From assembly GCA_964425355.1 (NCBI GenBank), contig CAYRMO010000006.1, positions 1 to 47,883 on the forward strand: 47,883 bases of DNA. The letters run 5' to 3'. Source of the stretch: Litorimonas sp964425355 (GTDB lineage Bacteria; Pseudomonadota; Alphaproteobacteria; Caulobacterales; Maricaulaceae). The position numbers and the translations under genes are program-made. Of the stretch, positions 41,401 through 47,883 are shown in pieces. The notes beneath the pieces were generated by a model. The model saw only the letters and a list, made by a program, of their open reading frames with translations, did not search any database and was not told the DNA's origin. How positions within the stretch are numbered: the stretch's first letter is position 1; every line of letters starts with the position of its first letter.

Positions 41401-43021
41401 AGGCGCCAAGCCAGGTGAAGGTGGGCAATTGCCCGGCTTCAAAGTCACAGAAATGATTGCCAAGTTCAGAAATGCGACACCGGGCGTGTCCTTGATTTCT
41501 CCGCCGCCACATCATGACATTTATTCTATCGAAGATTTGGCCCAACTCATCTATGATCTCAAGCAAATCAATCCCATCGCACGTGTTGCCGTTAAATTAG
41601 TAGCCAGTTCCGGCGTGGGGACGATTGCGGCGGGTGTTGCCAAAGCCAAAGCTGATACAATCCTGATTGCGGGACATAATGGCGGCACAGGGGCTTCGCC
41701 CAATACGAGCTTGAAATATGCAGGTATCCCATGGGAACTTGGCCTATCAGAAGCGCATCAGGTTCTGACTCTGAACAATCTGCGCGACAAAGTCACCCTC
41801 CGGACAGATGGCGGCCTAAAAACAGGTCGGGATATTGTCATCGCCGCGCTTCTAGGTGCCGAAGAATATGGCATCGGAACACTTTCATTAGTCGCCATGG
41901 GTTGCATCATGGTCCGTCAGTGTCATTCCAATACCTGCCCCGTTGGGGTTTGTGTCCAGGACCCGGCCTTGCGCGAAAAATTCACAGGCACGCCTGAAAA
42001 AGTCATCAATCTTATGACATTTATCGCCGAAGATGTGCGCGAAATTCTGGCACAAATGGGCTTTGAATCACTGGATGAAATTATCGGCCGTACAGATCTA
42101 CTCGCTCAAGTCAGTCGCGGCGCAGAAAATCTGGATGATCTCGATCTCAACCCCGTTCTGGCACAAGTCGATAGTAAACTTGTTTCGGATAGTCGTGAAG
42201 ACCGCATCGATGTTCCAGATTCGTTAGATCCGCAAATCATTGCTGATGGGAAACAGCTTTTTGAACGCGGTGAGAAAACGCATCTGACCTATGGTATCCA
42301 AAATGTTGATCGCGCTGTCGGCACACGCGCCTCCAGTATGATCTATCAGAAATTTGGCGCGGGAGGCCTGCCAGCGGGTCACCTCACTGTAAGGCTTAGA
42401 GGTTCCGCCGGACAATCCCTGGGCGCCTTTGGCATGAAGGGACTGAGGCTTGTTGTGGACGGTGATGCCAATGATTATGTTGGCAAGGGCCTGTCAGGGG
42501 CAGAGATTATTGTGGCGCCTCAGGGGCGAACGCCTATTGATGCCCATGTCTCGGCAATCATCGGTAATACCTGCCTTTACGGCGCGACCAAAGGCTCCCT
42601 TATGGCAGCTGGGCGGGCCGGCGAACGGTTTGCGGTCCGGAATTCCGGTGCCGAGTCTGTTGTTGAAGGTCTAGGCACAAATGGGTGCGAATATATGACA
42701 GGTGGCGTTGTTGTCGTCCTTGGCAGCGTCGGCGATAATTTTGGCGCCGGAATGACAGGTGGAATGGCTTATATTTATGACGTGGAAGATGCCTTTGAAA
42801 AAGCCGTTAATCCAGATTCGGTCGTCTGGCAGCGCTTTGGCTCCGAATTTTATGAAGAGCAATGCAAAGATCTGATCCGCAAACATGCTAGCCAGACAGG
42901 GTCTGAATTCTCCAAGAAAGTTTTGGCGGAATGGGATTTTGCCCGCAGCAAATTCTGGCAAGTCGTCCCCAAGGAAATGCTGAACCGCTTAGAGGTTCCG
43001 CTCCAAGACGCTGCGGAATAA
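38495..43021 (+). CDS. gltB: Glutamate synthase (NADPH) large subunit
   Basis: This 1508-residue GltB has all four regions. The N-terminal glutaminase domain has Cys33 as nucleophile after a short propeptide (EHANCGVGLVAS). The central domain follows, then the FMN-binding synthase domain (GGEDRSRYIPLPNGDN, AGHNGGTGASPNTSLKYAG). A 3Fe-4S cysteine cluster reads CIMVRQCHSNTCPVGVC, and the C-terminal GXGXG beta-helix contains GSAGQSLGAFGMKGLRLVVD and GNTCLYGATKG. It forms the active enzyme with GltD, encoded directly upstream. A hairpin terminator follows 6 bases after the stop. Confidence 0.98.
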   Translation: MSKSKNWLSDYEAKRDALIDAHVYDPADEHANCGVGLVASVNGQPRRDVVEKSIQALKNVWHRGAVDADGKTGDGAGIRLDIPQEFFRAQVERTGHKPNNVKIAVGMIFLPRTDFGAQEAARTIVETELLKEGFYIYGWRQVPIEVSIIGDKARATRPAIEQVMFRDPKGRKGNTLERELYIVRRRIEKRVIEAAIPSFYVCSLSVQTIIYKGMFLAEDIDNFYPDLKDDRFISRAAIYHQRFSTNTFPSWQLAQPFRMLAHNGEINTLKANVNLMKSHEIKMASSAFSDRAEDVKPVIQKGSSDSAALDAVFELLVRAGRTAPMAKTLLVPEAYSKRGDLMPPEWRSLYEYCNAVMEPWDGPAALAAYDGRWVMAGLDRNGLRPLRYALSADGILAVGSETGMCPMDEADIVQRGALKPGRMIAVDLEEARFYDSSEILDELANKKPYRKWLEKSIDLDEKLAGPETITLSGEDLMRRQMSCGQTLEDLELILSPMAEMGKETVGSMGDDTPLAVLSDIYRPLSHFFRQNFSQVTNPPIDPLRETRVMGLKTRFRNLRNILAEAGTQTKEMLVLESPVMTTGMYERFVKLVGKSNVKVIDCTFDPEEALGNPGGRTLKAMLARIKQEAEDAVNNGVENIVLSDEFVGENKAAAPIILCVGAVQTHLVEKGLRSSCSILVRSAECLDTHYFAVLIGAGATTVNAYMAQDSLADRVKRGLLEMSTDEAVTQYKKAIEGGLLKIISKIGISVISSYRGGNNFEALGLSRALIGENFPGMKSRISGLGLAGLEVKIVDAHEKAYDRNVVRLPVGGLYRVRAKGERHAYQADMIHMLQEATTRQDYELYRKYAKVVNSQDPIQIRDLLDINPGKQALPMSKIQSVNEIRRRFCTPGMSLGALSPEAHGTLNIAMNRIGAKSVSGEGGEDRSRYIPLPNGDNMNSAVKQIASGRFGVTAEYLNQCREIEIKVAQGAKPGEGGQLPGFKVTEMIAKFRNATPGVSLISPPPHHDIYSIEDLAQLIYDLKQINPIARVAVKLVASSGVGTIAAGVAKAKADTILIAGHNGGTGASPNTSLKYAGIPWELGLSEAHQVLTLNNLRDKVTLRTDGGLKTGRDIVIAALLGAEEYGIGTLSLVAMGCIMVRQCHSNTCPVGVCVQDPALREKFTGTPEKVINLMTFIAEDVREILAQMGFESLDEIIGRTDLLAQVSRGAENLDDLDLNPVLAQVDSKLVSDSREDRIDVPDSLDPQIIADGKQLFERGEKTHLTYGIQNVDRAVGTRASSMIYQKFGAGGLPAGHLTVRLRGSAGQSLGAFGMKGLRLVVDGDANDYVGKGLSGAEIIVAPQGRTPIDAHVSAIIGNTCLYGATKGSLMAAGRAGERFAVRNSGAESVVEGLGTNGCEYMTGGVVVVLGSVGDNFGAGMTGGMAYIYDVEDAFEKAVNPDSVVWQRFGSEFYEEQCKDLIRKHASQTGSEFSKKVLAEWDFARSKFWQVVPKEMLNRLEVPLQDAAE

Positions 43022-43027
43022 AATCAG

Positions 43028-43047
43028 GCCCGCTTAACAAAGCGGGC
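43028..43047 (+). terminator. Hairpin terminator after gltB
   Basis: GCCCGCTT-AACA-AAGCGGGC is a perfect 8-bp stem. The T-run that follows is weak (AGTGACTTTT). Confidence 0.7.
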
Positions 43048-43126
43048 AGTGACTTTTAGTCTAAAACAATTTTGCGCCGACATTCAACCTCGCCAAACTC
43101 AAAGTTATGGTATAACAATACGCGTC

Positions 43127-44179
43127 ATGAGTGCGAATAGCCACATTTCGGACGCGGAATTAACAGCGACAGCTGATAATCGCTTTGATCAGCCCGTCAG
43201 GCGCGGTCGACCTGGTCGGCTGCCGCCAGATCATTCCGCAATCATAACGCGACGGATTACGGCCCTGGCAGTGGCGCTTGGCGTGTTTATGGCCGCTGGT
43301 AAATTCTGGCTTTATGGGCAAACAGGGTCGATTGGAATTTTGGCCTCACTGGCCCATTCAGCCCTCGATATTTTTGGTGCAATCGCAAGTTTTATTGCTG
43401 TTCGCTTTGCCGCGAGAAAACCAAATGGACGTTATCGATTTGGCTTTGGTAAAGCAGAGAGTTTTTCGGCTGTTTTCCAAGTCTGCCTTGTTGTGCTTGC
43501 GGCCCTTCACCTTTTAGAAGCCGTTATTGGTCAAATTCAGCATTTTGGTCATGATCATCCTGTAAATCATGCGCACTCCATTCCCAATTCAGGGCCGGCC
43601 ATTTTTGTGCTCATCATCTTCATTGCTCTGACAAGTTGGCTCATAATCGCTCAAAGCTGGGCCATTCGCGCAACGGGTTCGATAGCCGTTAGAGGTGATC
43701 GGGCGCATTATTTCGCCGATCTCCTCGCCAATATCTTTGTCATTATCGGCATTGCGCTTGCCAGCTACACATCACTCAAATGGGCTGACTCCTTTGTCGG
43801 GGGTCTCATGGCGATTTGGCTTTTATTTACCGCCTTCCAAATCGCACGTCACGCTTGGGCGCAATTAATGGATAAGGAATTAAATGCGGATGAACGCCGA
43901 ACGATTGCGCGCCTAGCCATGACAGATCCATCCGTCAGAGCCGTAACAGATTTGAGAACCCGCGCCTCTGGTCCACATCTACATATTCAAATGCGCCTCG
44001 ATCTCGACGAAACACTCTCATTATCTGCGGCTCATGATATAATTCTGGCCGCAGAAAAACGGATTATGGATGAATTCCCAGCCGCGGATATCTTAATTCA
44101 TCCGCATCCCGCAGGTTGCGGTCATAGTCACGGCAATAAGCGCTTTCAGGATTTAGAAGAGATTAACCTTAATTCTTAA
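43127..44179 (+). CDS. Cation diffusion facilitator (CDF) family metal transporter
   Basis: ATG 43127 is preferred over the in-frame GTG 43049, because the gltB terminator hairpin ends only two bases before 43049 and a -10-like TATAAC lies around 43111. The protein has about six transmembrane helices. Both tetrahedral metal sites have the HxxxD form: HSALD in helix 2 and HYFAD in helix 5, a pattern typical of Zn/Cd exporters, while iron/manganese types often vary. A His-rich loop (HFGHDHPVNHAHS) lies between helices 4 and 5. A second His-rich motif (HPHPAGCGHSHG) is near the C-terminus after the ferredoxin-like cytoplasmic domain. Zn2+ or Fe2+ export by proton antiport is likely, but the metal is not determined. 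Confidence 0.9.
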   Translation: MSANSHISDAELTATADNRFDQPVRRGRPGRLPPDHSAIITRRITALAVALGVFMAAGKFWLYGQTGSIGILASLAHSALDIFGAIASFIAVRFAARKPNGRYRFGFGKAESFSAVFQVCLVVLAALHLLEAVIGQIQHFGHDHPVNHAHSIPNSGPAIFVLIIFIALTSWLIIAQSWAIRATGSIAVRGDRAHYFADLLANIFVIIGIALASYTSLKWADSFVGGLMAIWLLFTAFQIARHAWAQLMDKELNADERRTIARLAMTDPSVRAVTDLRTRASGPHLHIQMRLDLDETLSLSAAHDIILAAEKRIMDEFPAADILIHPHPAGCGHSHGNKRFQDLEEINLNS

Positions 44180-44214
44180 GCTTTCATTTGCCATGTTTGG
44201 GCTATGTCGCGAGG

Positions 44215-44907
44215 GTGCGAACGCTATATCATTTTCCACTGCACCCGCCCTCTCGTATGGCCAGGATTACACTGGCCGAGAAGAAGCTGAAGGTCAAAGA
44301 GGTCATTATTGATCCATGGTCTCCCAATCCCGCATTTCTGGACTTGACCGCCGAAGGCGCCCCACCCGTTCTAATAGATCTGACAAAACAAGGAACTCTC
44401 ACAATTAGCAGTGCCCGTGCAATCACTGAATATGCCAATGACGGATCATCTCGAAACCCGCTCTTGTCAGAGGATCCTTTTGAACGCGCAGAAGCGAGGC
44501 GTTTATGCGCCTGGTTTGACATGCAATTTTCAAACGACGTCGATAGCTATATTTTGACGGAGAAAGTGGAACGCGCGGTCCTATCTCAAACGCAATTTGA
44601 TGTTGGACCCGCGGATCCTAATATTTTGCGCCAAGGCCGCGCAAACCTAGAGCGACATTTAAATTATCTGACAACCCTGCTTGAAAAACGAGACTGGCTT
44701 GCTGGCCGGCGACTTTCTTTAGGTGACATTTCCGCTGCCGCACATCTCTCTTGTCTCGATTTCTTAGGTGAAATTAATTGGAGAGACTATGCTCAGTTGA
44801 CGGAATGGTATCAGAAAATAAAGTCTCGTCCGTCAATGCGCAGCCTATTGGGCGATCGTGTCGCAGGCCTTCGACCCCCACGTCACTATACCGATTTGGA
44901 TTTCTGA
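44215..44907 (+). CDS. Glutathione S-transferase family protein
   Basis: The start is uncertain. GTG 44215 is chosen because RTLYHFPLHPPSRMARITLA is the usual first strand and helix of the GST thioredoxin-like domain. An in-frame TTG at 44188 would add nine residues. The N-terminal domain contains GAPPVLIDLTKQGTLTISSA followed by RAITEYA, the region of the cis-Pro and the glutathione-binding Ser (usually E-S, here S-S). The C-terminal helical domain includes RDWLAGRRLSLGDISAAAHL with the conserved Asp N-cap. The substrate is unknown. It starts about 35 bases after the CDF gene and may be co-transcribed. Confidence 0.88.
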   Translation: MRTLYHFPLHPPSRMARITLAEKKLKVKEVIIDPWSPNPAFLDLTAEGAPPVLIDLTKQGTLTISSARAITEYANDGSSRNPLLSEDPFERAEARRLCAWFDMQFSNDVDSYILTEKVERAVLSQTQFDVGPADPNILRQGRANLERHLNYLTTLLEKRDWLAGRRLSLGDISAAAHLSCLDFLGEINWRDYAQLTEWYQKIKSRPSMRSLLGDRVAGLRPPRHYTDLDF

Positions 44908-44963
44908 TTGGGTTTTAAATTAAAAAATGTTATACCGCCCTCAATTACAAAGGGACCCATATC

Positions 44964-46007
44964 ATGAGATCATATCTAACTGCTGGTTTTGCAGGCCTGT
45001 TTTTGGCGCTTTCGCCTGTAACATCGCATCTAACATTTGCGCAAGCCCAGACCGACACCACAATTACCGCCATACAAGATATGGCCGAATGGTCTCAGCA
45101 AGCTTTAAATATTCAAACCGGCATGATGGAGTTATTTACACCAGAAATGATGGAAGAATTGATTAGTGTTTTAAACAATGAAAACATGGAAGACATCAAG
45201 CGCTATGGTCAAAACTATGAAGCTAATAGACAAGTTGTTTTGGCACGGGCAAAATCGCAAATAGACGCGCTTCCTGCGCCGGAAAAATGGAATATTGACC
45301 CAAGTTTATTTTCGAAAATAGAATCTGGAATTTACCGCGCAACCAAAAAACAATATCACGCTATGGGTGATATGTATGCCGAATTTGATACAATGTCGGG
45401 CGCTTTATCAAATATTCTAATTAATATTGAGTCTAATGACCTGAATGCCCTTGAAAATATAAATGAAATTCAAATTAAAAGTGCAAAGAAGTTGATTGAA
45501 TTGGAAAATCAGCAAATCGATGGCTATATTGCGGCAATTCCAAAAGACAATCCTAACCGTGATTTTCAAAAAATTGTCAAACAGGGAAATCTAATAACGC
45601 TCGCCGAATTGGATTTAAGCTTAGATTTAAACTACAATCTTGAAGATCGGAAAAGAATTGGACAAACAATGCTATCCCAAGCTGAACCTGTTTCAAATCT
45701 TATCCAAAGCGGACGGCTCAAGTTGAAAAACCAACTCAGAGAATTGAAGTCTATTCCACTCGGCAATGCGTCCTCGGAAGATAAGCTTTTCATCAATAAA
45801 GTAACTGAAGCTATTGGTTCTTTTGATCAATCATTCGATGTCGAGGAAAAGATCCTAAAAAATCTAAACTCCAATGCAACGCTCTACCTTTCAAACGCTT
45901 CAGATAAAGAAATTGAAGACCAAATCGATAGCAATACTATAGAGTTTTTACGTCTTGTAGATGATCGCTCAAATCTCATGAATAAACGATTATCACTGTT
46001 ACAGTAA
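44964..46007 (+). CDS. Unrecognised secreted helical protein
   Basis: I do not recognise this 347-residue protein. It has a signal peptide (MRSYLTAGFAGLFLALSPVT to about AQA). The mature part is predicted from composition to be almost entirely alpha-helical and rich in Asn, Glu, Lys, Leu and Ile. It contains no cysteine and only two tryptophans (EWSQQ, EKWNI). Long heptad-like stretches such as IQIKSAKKLIELENQQIDGY suggest coiled coils. AAAGGGA lies 9 bases upstream of the ATG. Base composition is more AT-rich than its neighbours. Its stop codon abuts the queG reading frame. It is probably periplasmic. Confidence 0.75.
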   Translation: MRSYLTAGFAGLFLALSPVTSHLTFAQAQTDTTITAIQDMAEWSQQALNIQTGMMELFTPEMMEELISVLNNENMEDIKRYGQNYEANRQVVLARAKSQIDALPAPEKWNIDPSLFSKIESGIYRATKKQYHAMGDMYAEFDTMSGALSNILINIESNDLNALENINEIQIKSAKKLIELENQQIDGYIAAIPKDNPNRDFQKIVKQGNLITLAELDLSLDLNYNLEDRKRIGQTMLSQAEPVSNLIQSGRLKLKNQLRELKSIPLGNASSEDKLFINKVTEAIGSFDQSFDVEEKILKNLNSNATLYLSNASDKEIEDQIDSNTIEFLRLVDDRSNLMNKRLSLLQ

Positions 46008-46034
46008 TTGCTATTGCGAAATAAATTTACCGGC

Positions 46035-47063
46035 ATGAAAGCCTTTAACAAACGCGCCACCAAACTCGGCTTTACATCGCCTCACATTATTGATCTTGAG
46101 CGCTTTGGATCTGACGCTGGAGATGGATTAGCAAACGCTATCCATAAAAATCACCATGCCACCATGTCATGGCTTGCAGAGACAGCGATAAGGCGATCCC
46201 ATCCAAAGAAGCTGTGGCCTAAAGCACAAAGTGCCATTGTGCTGGGGATGAATTACGGGCCGGAATCTGATCCACTGGAAACATTGGCCTTGCCCAAACG
46301 CGCCACGATTTCCGTCTATGCAAGAGGCCGGGATTATCATGATCTGATCAAAGGTCGACTTAAAGAACTTGCGGGCATTTTAGCCAGAGACACCGATGAA
46401 GATGTCAAAATTTTTGTTGATACGGCCCCTTTAATGGAAAAGCCTCTCGCCATGGCAGGCGGTTTGGGCTGGCAAGGTAAACATACCAACCTCGTCAACC
46501 GCAAATATGGATCCTGGTTATTTCTAGGTGTCATCTTAAGTGCTGCCAAATTGGAGGCGACACCGGCTGAACTTGATCATTGCGGGAGTTGTCGCGCCTG
46601 TTTGGATATTTGTCCTACAAGTGCTTTCCCACAGCCCTATCAGCTCGATGCCAGGCGCTGTATCTCATATCTGACGATTGAACATAAGGGCCCGGTCGAC
46701 GAAGATTTACGATCCCAAATGGGCAATCGGATATATGGGTGTGATGATTGTCTTGCGGTTTGTCCGTGGAATAAATTCGCGCAAATTGGCCAGGAGACCA
46801 AGCTCAAAGCCCGAGGCGATCTAAACGCGCCTGCCCTGGCCGATCTTGCACAATTGGGCGAAACGAATTTCCGGCAAAAATTCTCTGGATCACCTATTAA
46901 ACGGATTGGGTGGAACCGATTCCTGCGCAACGTGCTTTACGCCATTGGAAATAGTCAGGACGCCTCTTTCATTCCGATCATACGGCCCTATATGAATGCC
47001 GATGATCCGACCATTCAAGATGCGGCTATTTGGGCAAAGGTCCAGATAGACAAATCGGAATGA
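46035..47063 (+). CDS. queG: Epoxyqueuosine reductase
   Basis: QueG makes queuosine from epoxyqueuosine in tRNA, the last step of the pathway, using cobalamin and two 4Fe-4S clusters. ATG 46035 is preferred over TTG 46008, which touches the upstream stop. Key motifs are IVLGMNYGP, the catalytic Asp in FVDTAPLMEKPLA, GLGWQGKHTNL, and the ferredoxin-type cysteines in HCGSCRACLDICPTSAF and YGCDDCLAVCPWNKFA. CISYLTIEHKGP lies between them. The end (RNVLYAIGN and DPTIQDAAIWA) is HEAT-like, as in the family. All expected cysteines are present. Confidence 0.96.
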   Translation: MKAFNKRATKLGFTSPHIIDLERFGSDAGDGLANAIHKNHHATMSWLAETAIRRSHPKKLWPKAQSAIVLGMNYGPESDPLETLALPKRATISVYARGRDYHDLIKGRLKELAGILARDTDEDVKIFVDTAPLMEKPLAMAGGLGWQGKHTNLVNRKYGSWLFLGVILSAAKLEATPAELDHCGSCRACLDICPTSAFPQPYQLDARRCISYLTIEHKGPVDEDLRSQMGNRIYGCDDCLAVCPWNKFAQIGQETKLKARGDLNAPALADLAQLGETNFRQKFSGSPIKRIGWNRFLRNVLYAIGNSQDASFIPIIRPYMNADDPTIQDAAIWAKVQIDKSE

Positions 47064-47098
47064 ATGGATCAAAACCCGTTTTCTAGTCAGGCATCCCA

Positions 47099-47314
47099 GT
47101 GAGCCCTTCGCAAGACCTATATATAAGTATAACGGCGCTATTGATCTGCGCCATCATTGCTTTTTTTGGCATCAGAAATAATTTTGCGGAAAAGAAAAAT
47201 ATCCGCATTTATCGACCACCTTGGATGGTGTTTGCTCTCGCCGCGATTTCAGTAGGTTTTATGGTCCTTGTCCATATCGCCAATCTTTTAGGGTTTGAAA
47301 CAGGCAATCGTTGA
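47099..47314 (+). CDS. Small two-helix membrane protein
   Basis: This 71-residue frame starts at GTG 47099 and has two hydrophobic helices, ISITALLICAIIAFFGI and MVFALAAISVGFMVLVHIAN, separated by a basic loop (RNNFAEKKNIRIYRPP). The GTG overlaps the TGA of a 12-codon frame beginning right after queG (47064-47102), so coupled translation is possible. There is no clear ribosome site. The regular membrane topology supports a real gene. The function is unknown. Confidence 0.55.
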   Translation: MSPSQDLYISITALLICAIIAFFGIRNNFAEKKNIRIYRPPWMVFALAAISVGFMVLVHIANLLGFETGNR

Positions 47315-47460
47315 TCAACTCGCTTTCAATTTCGCTTTTGAGAAAACGGTCTTCGTATCCCAAATAGAACGTTTCCGAAGGCTGGGAATTACATTAGTTC
47401 CCTTTGCGATAAGAGTAGAATATTTACGCACCTTATCGGCAATACCGAACCTTAAAACCC

Positions 47461-47883
47461 TCAACCTCGGAGAGTCTTTTTTCGCCCTAAAACATTGTTA
47501 AGTGGTTTGACGTTTTCATTAAACCATTGAGCGAAATCTCCGCGTTCTTTTTCGGACATATGTAGTCCAAGTTTTGTTCTGCGCCACATAACATCATCTG
47601 CAGTTTTTGCCCACTCGAACCGAATAAGGTAATTCGCCTCAGCTTCTGTCAACATGGAACCAAAGTGTTGACCAAGCTCAAACCCTGATAATTCAAGGAG
47701 CTTGTGGACACGCGTTCCATAGGCTCTCGCTAGGTGGTGAAGAATCGAGTCTGCAATCGAGGGATAAATGCGTCTTAATTCATCGTAAAACCCATCGAAA
47801 TCGGCTTGGGAAATATCACCGCCTGGAAGCGATGCGTCATGGGTCCACGCTCCTGATTTTGGCTTGAGATATTTAGTTAGTTT
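47461..47883 (-). CDS. glpD: Glycerol-3-phosphate dehydrogenase (FAD-dependent), C-terminal part
   Basis: The frame is open from the window end to the TAG/TAA-side stop at 47461, and the ATG at 47655 is internal. The visible ~140 residues include WTHDASLPGGDIS, HHLARAYGTRVHKLLELSGF, LTEAEANYLIRFEWAKTADD and VMWRRTKLGLHMS. These are the characteristic C-terminal cap-domain motifs of GlpD, which oxidises glycerol-3-phosphate to DHAP and feeds electrons to quinone. The N-terminal FAD domain lies beyond the window. The spacer to the small membrane protein (47315-47460) contains nothing clear. Confidence 0.92.
   Translation of the reverse strand, partial: KLTKYLKPKSGAWTHDASLPGGDISQADFDGFYDELRRIYPSIADSILHHLARAYGTRVHKLLELSGFELGQHFGSMLTEAEANYLIRFEWAKTADDVMWRRTKLGLHMSEKERGDFAQWFNENVKPLNNVLGRKKTLRG

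Noticed and set aside
47295..47501. 68-residue plus-strand frame between the small membrane protein and glpD
   Set aside because: It overlaps the end of the membrane-protein gene and the glpD 3' end and has no ribosome site or domain.
1..47883. tRNA genes, insertion sequences, prophage or integrase genes
   Set aside because: No cloverleaf-like sequence, transposase, integrase or terminal inverted repeats with target duplications were recognised on either strand.

Overview
The window looks like a contig scaffold from an alphaproteobacterium, most likely a marine Caulobacterales/Maricaulales (Hyphomonadaceae-like) genome. The reasons are a Caulobacter-type cpa/tad pilus cluster, an EipA-like DUF1134 lipoprotein, a short SRP RNA, a membrane-anchored cytochrome c beside pheA, and DUF1800/DUF1501 proteins. 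This placement is inference. Two runs of exactly 100 N (2460-2559 and 18089-18188) are scaffold gaps, and each interrupts a gene. The window starts inside pheT and ends inside glpD.

Layout. 1-9.3 kb: 3' part of pheT; a DUF393 (DCC) thiol protein coupled to a gap-broken saccharopine-dehydrogenase-like/DUF4166 gene; a large lipoprotein with an amidohydrolase-like domain that appears to have lost its metal ligands; an EipA-like lipoprotein; lepA. 9.5-14.3 kb: a DUF1800/DUF1501 secreted pair, an MscS-type channel and the SRP RNA gene. 14.3-21.4 kb: an outer-membrane barrel, nudC, a YHS-domain protein, pheA, a cytochrome c with a repetitive tail, and an M17 aminopeptidase / MarR / NlpC-P60 group.

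21.5-34.6 kb is a complete-looking Tad (Flp) pilus locus. On the minus strand, in transcription order, are two Flp pilins, cpaA, cpaB, cpaC, cpaD, cpaE, cpaF, tadB and tadC. On the plus strand, diverging from the pilin, are a stand-alone secretin-N0-like protein and TadE- and TadF-like pseudopilins. A TPR lipoprotein converges on tadC from the far side. The divergent control region (32288-32638) has a perfect 12-bp inverted repeat placing the same -10-like element on each side, a 13-bp palindrome and a CtrA-like site. Two tandem hairpins follow the first pilin and could make pilin mRNA exceed that of the assembly machinery.

34.6-47.9 kb: a tyrosine phosphatase, nrdB with an NrdR-box-like site upstream, gltD-gltB joined by a 28-codon ORF that overlaps both genes, a CDF metal transporter, a GST, an unrecognised secreted helical protein, queG, a small membrane protein and the end of glpD.

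No tRNA, CRISPR array, insertion sequence, prophage or replication origin was seen. The most unusual items are the apparent pseudo-amidohydrolase, the gltD/gltB bridging mini-ORF, the symmetric Tad control region, and a pair of unexplained 16-bp palindromes upstream of the outer-membrane barrel gene.
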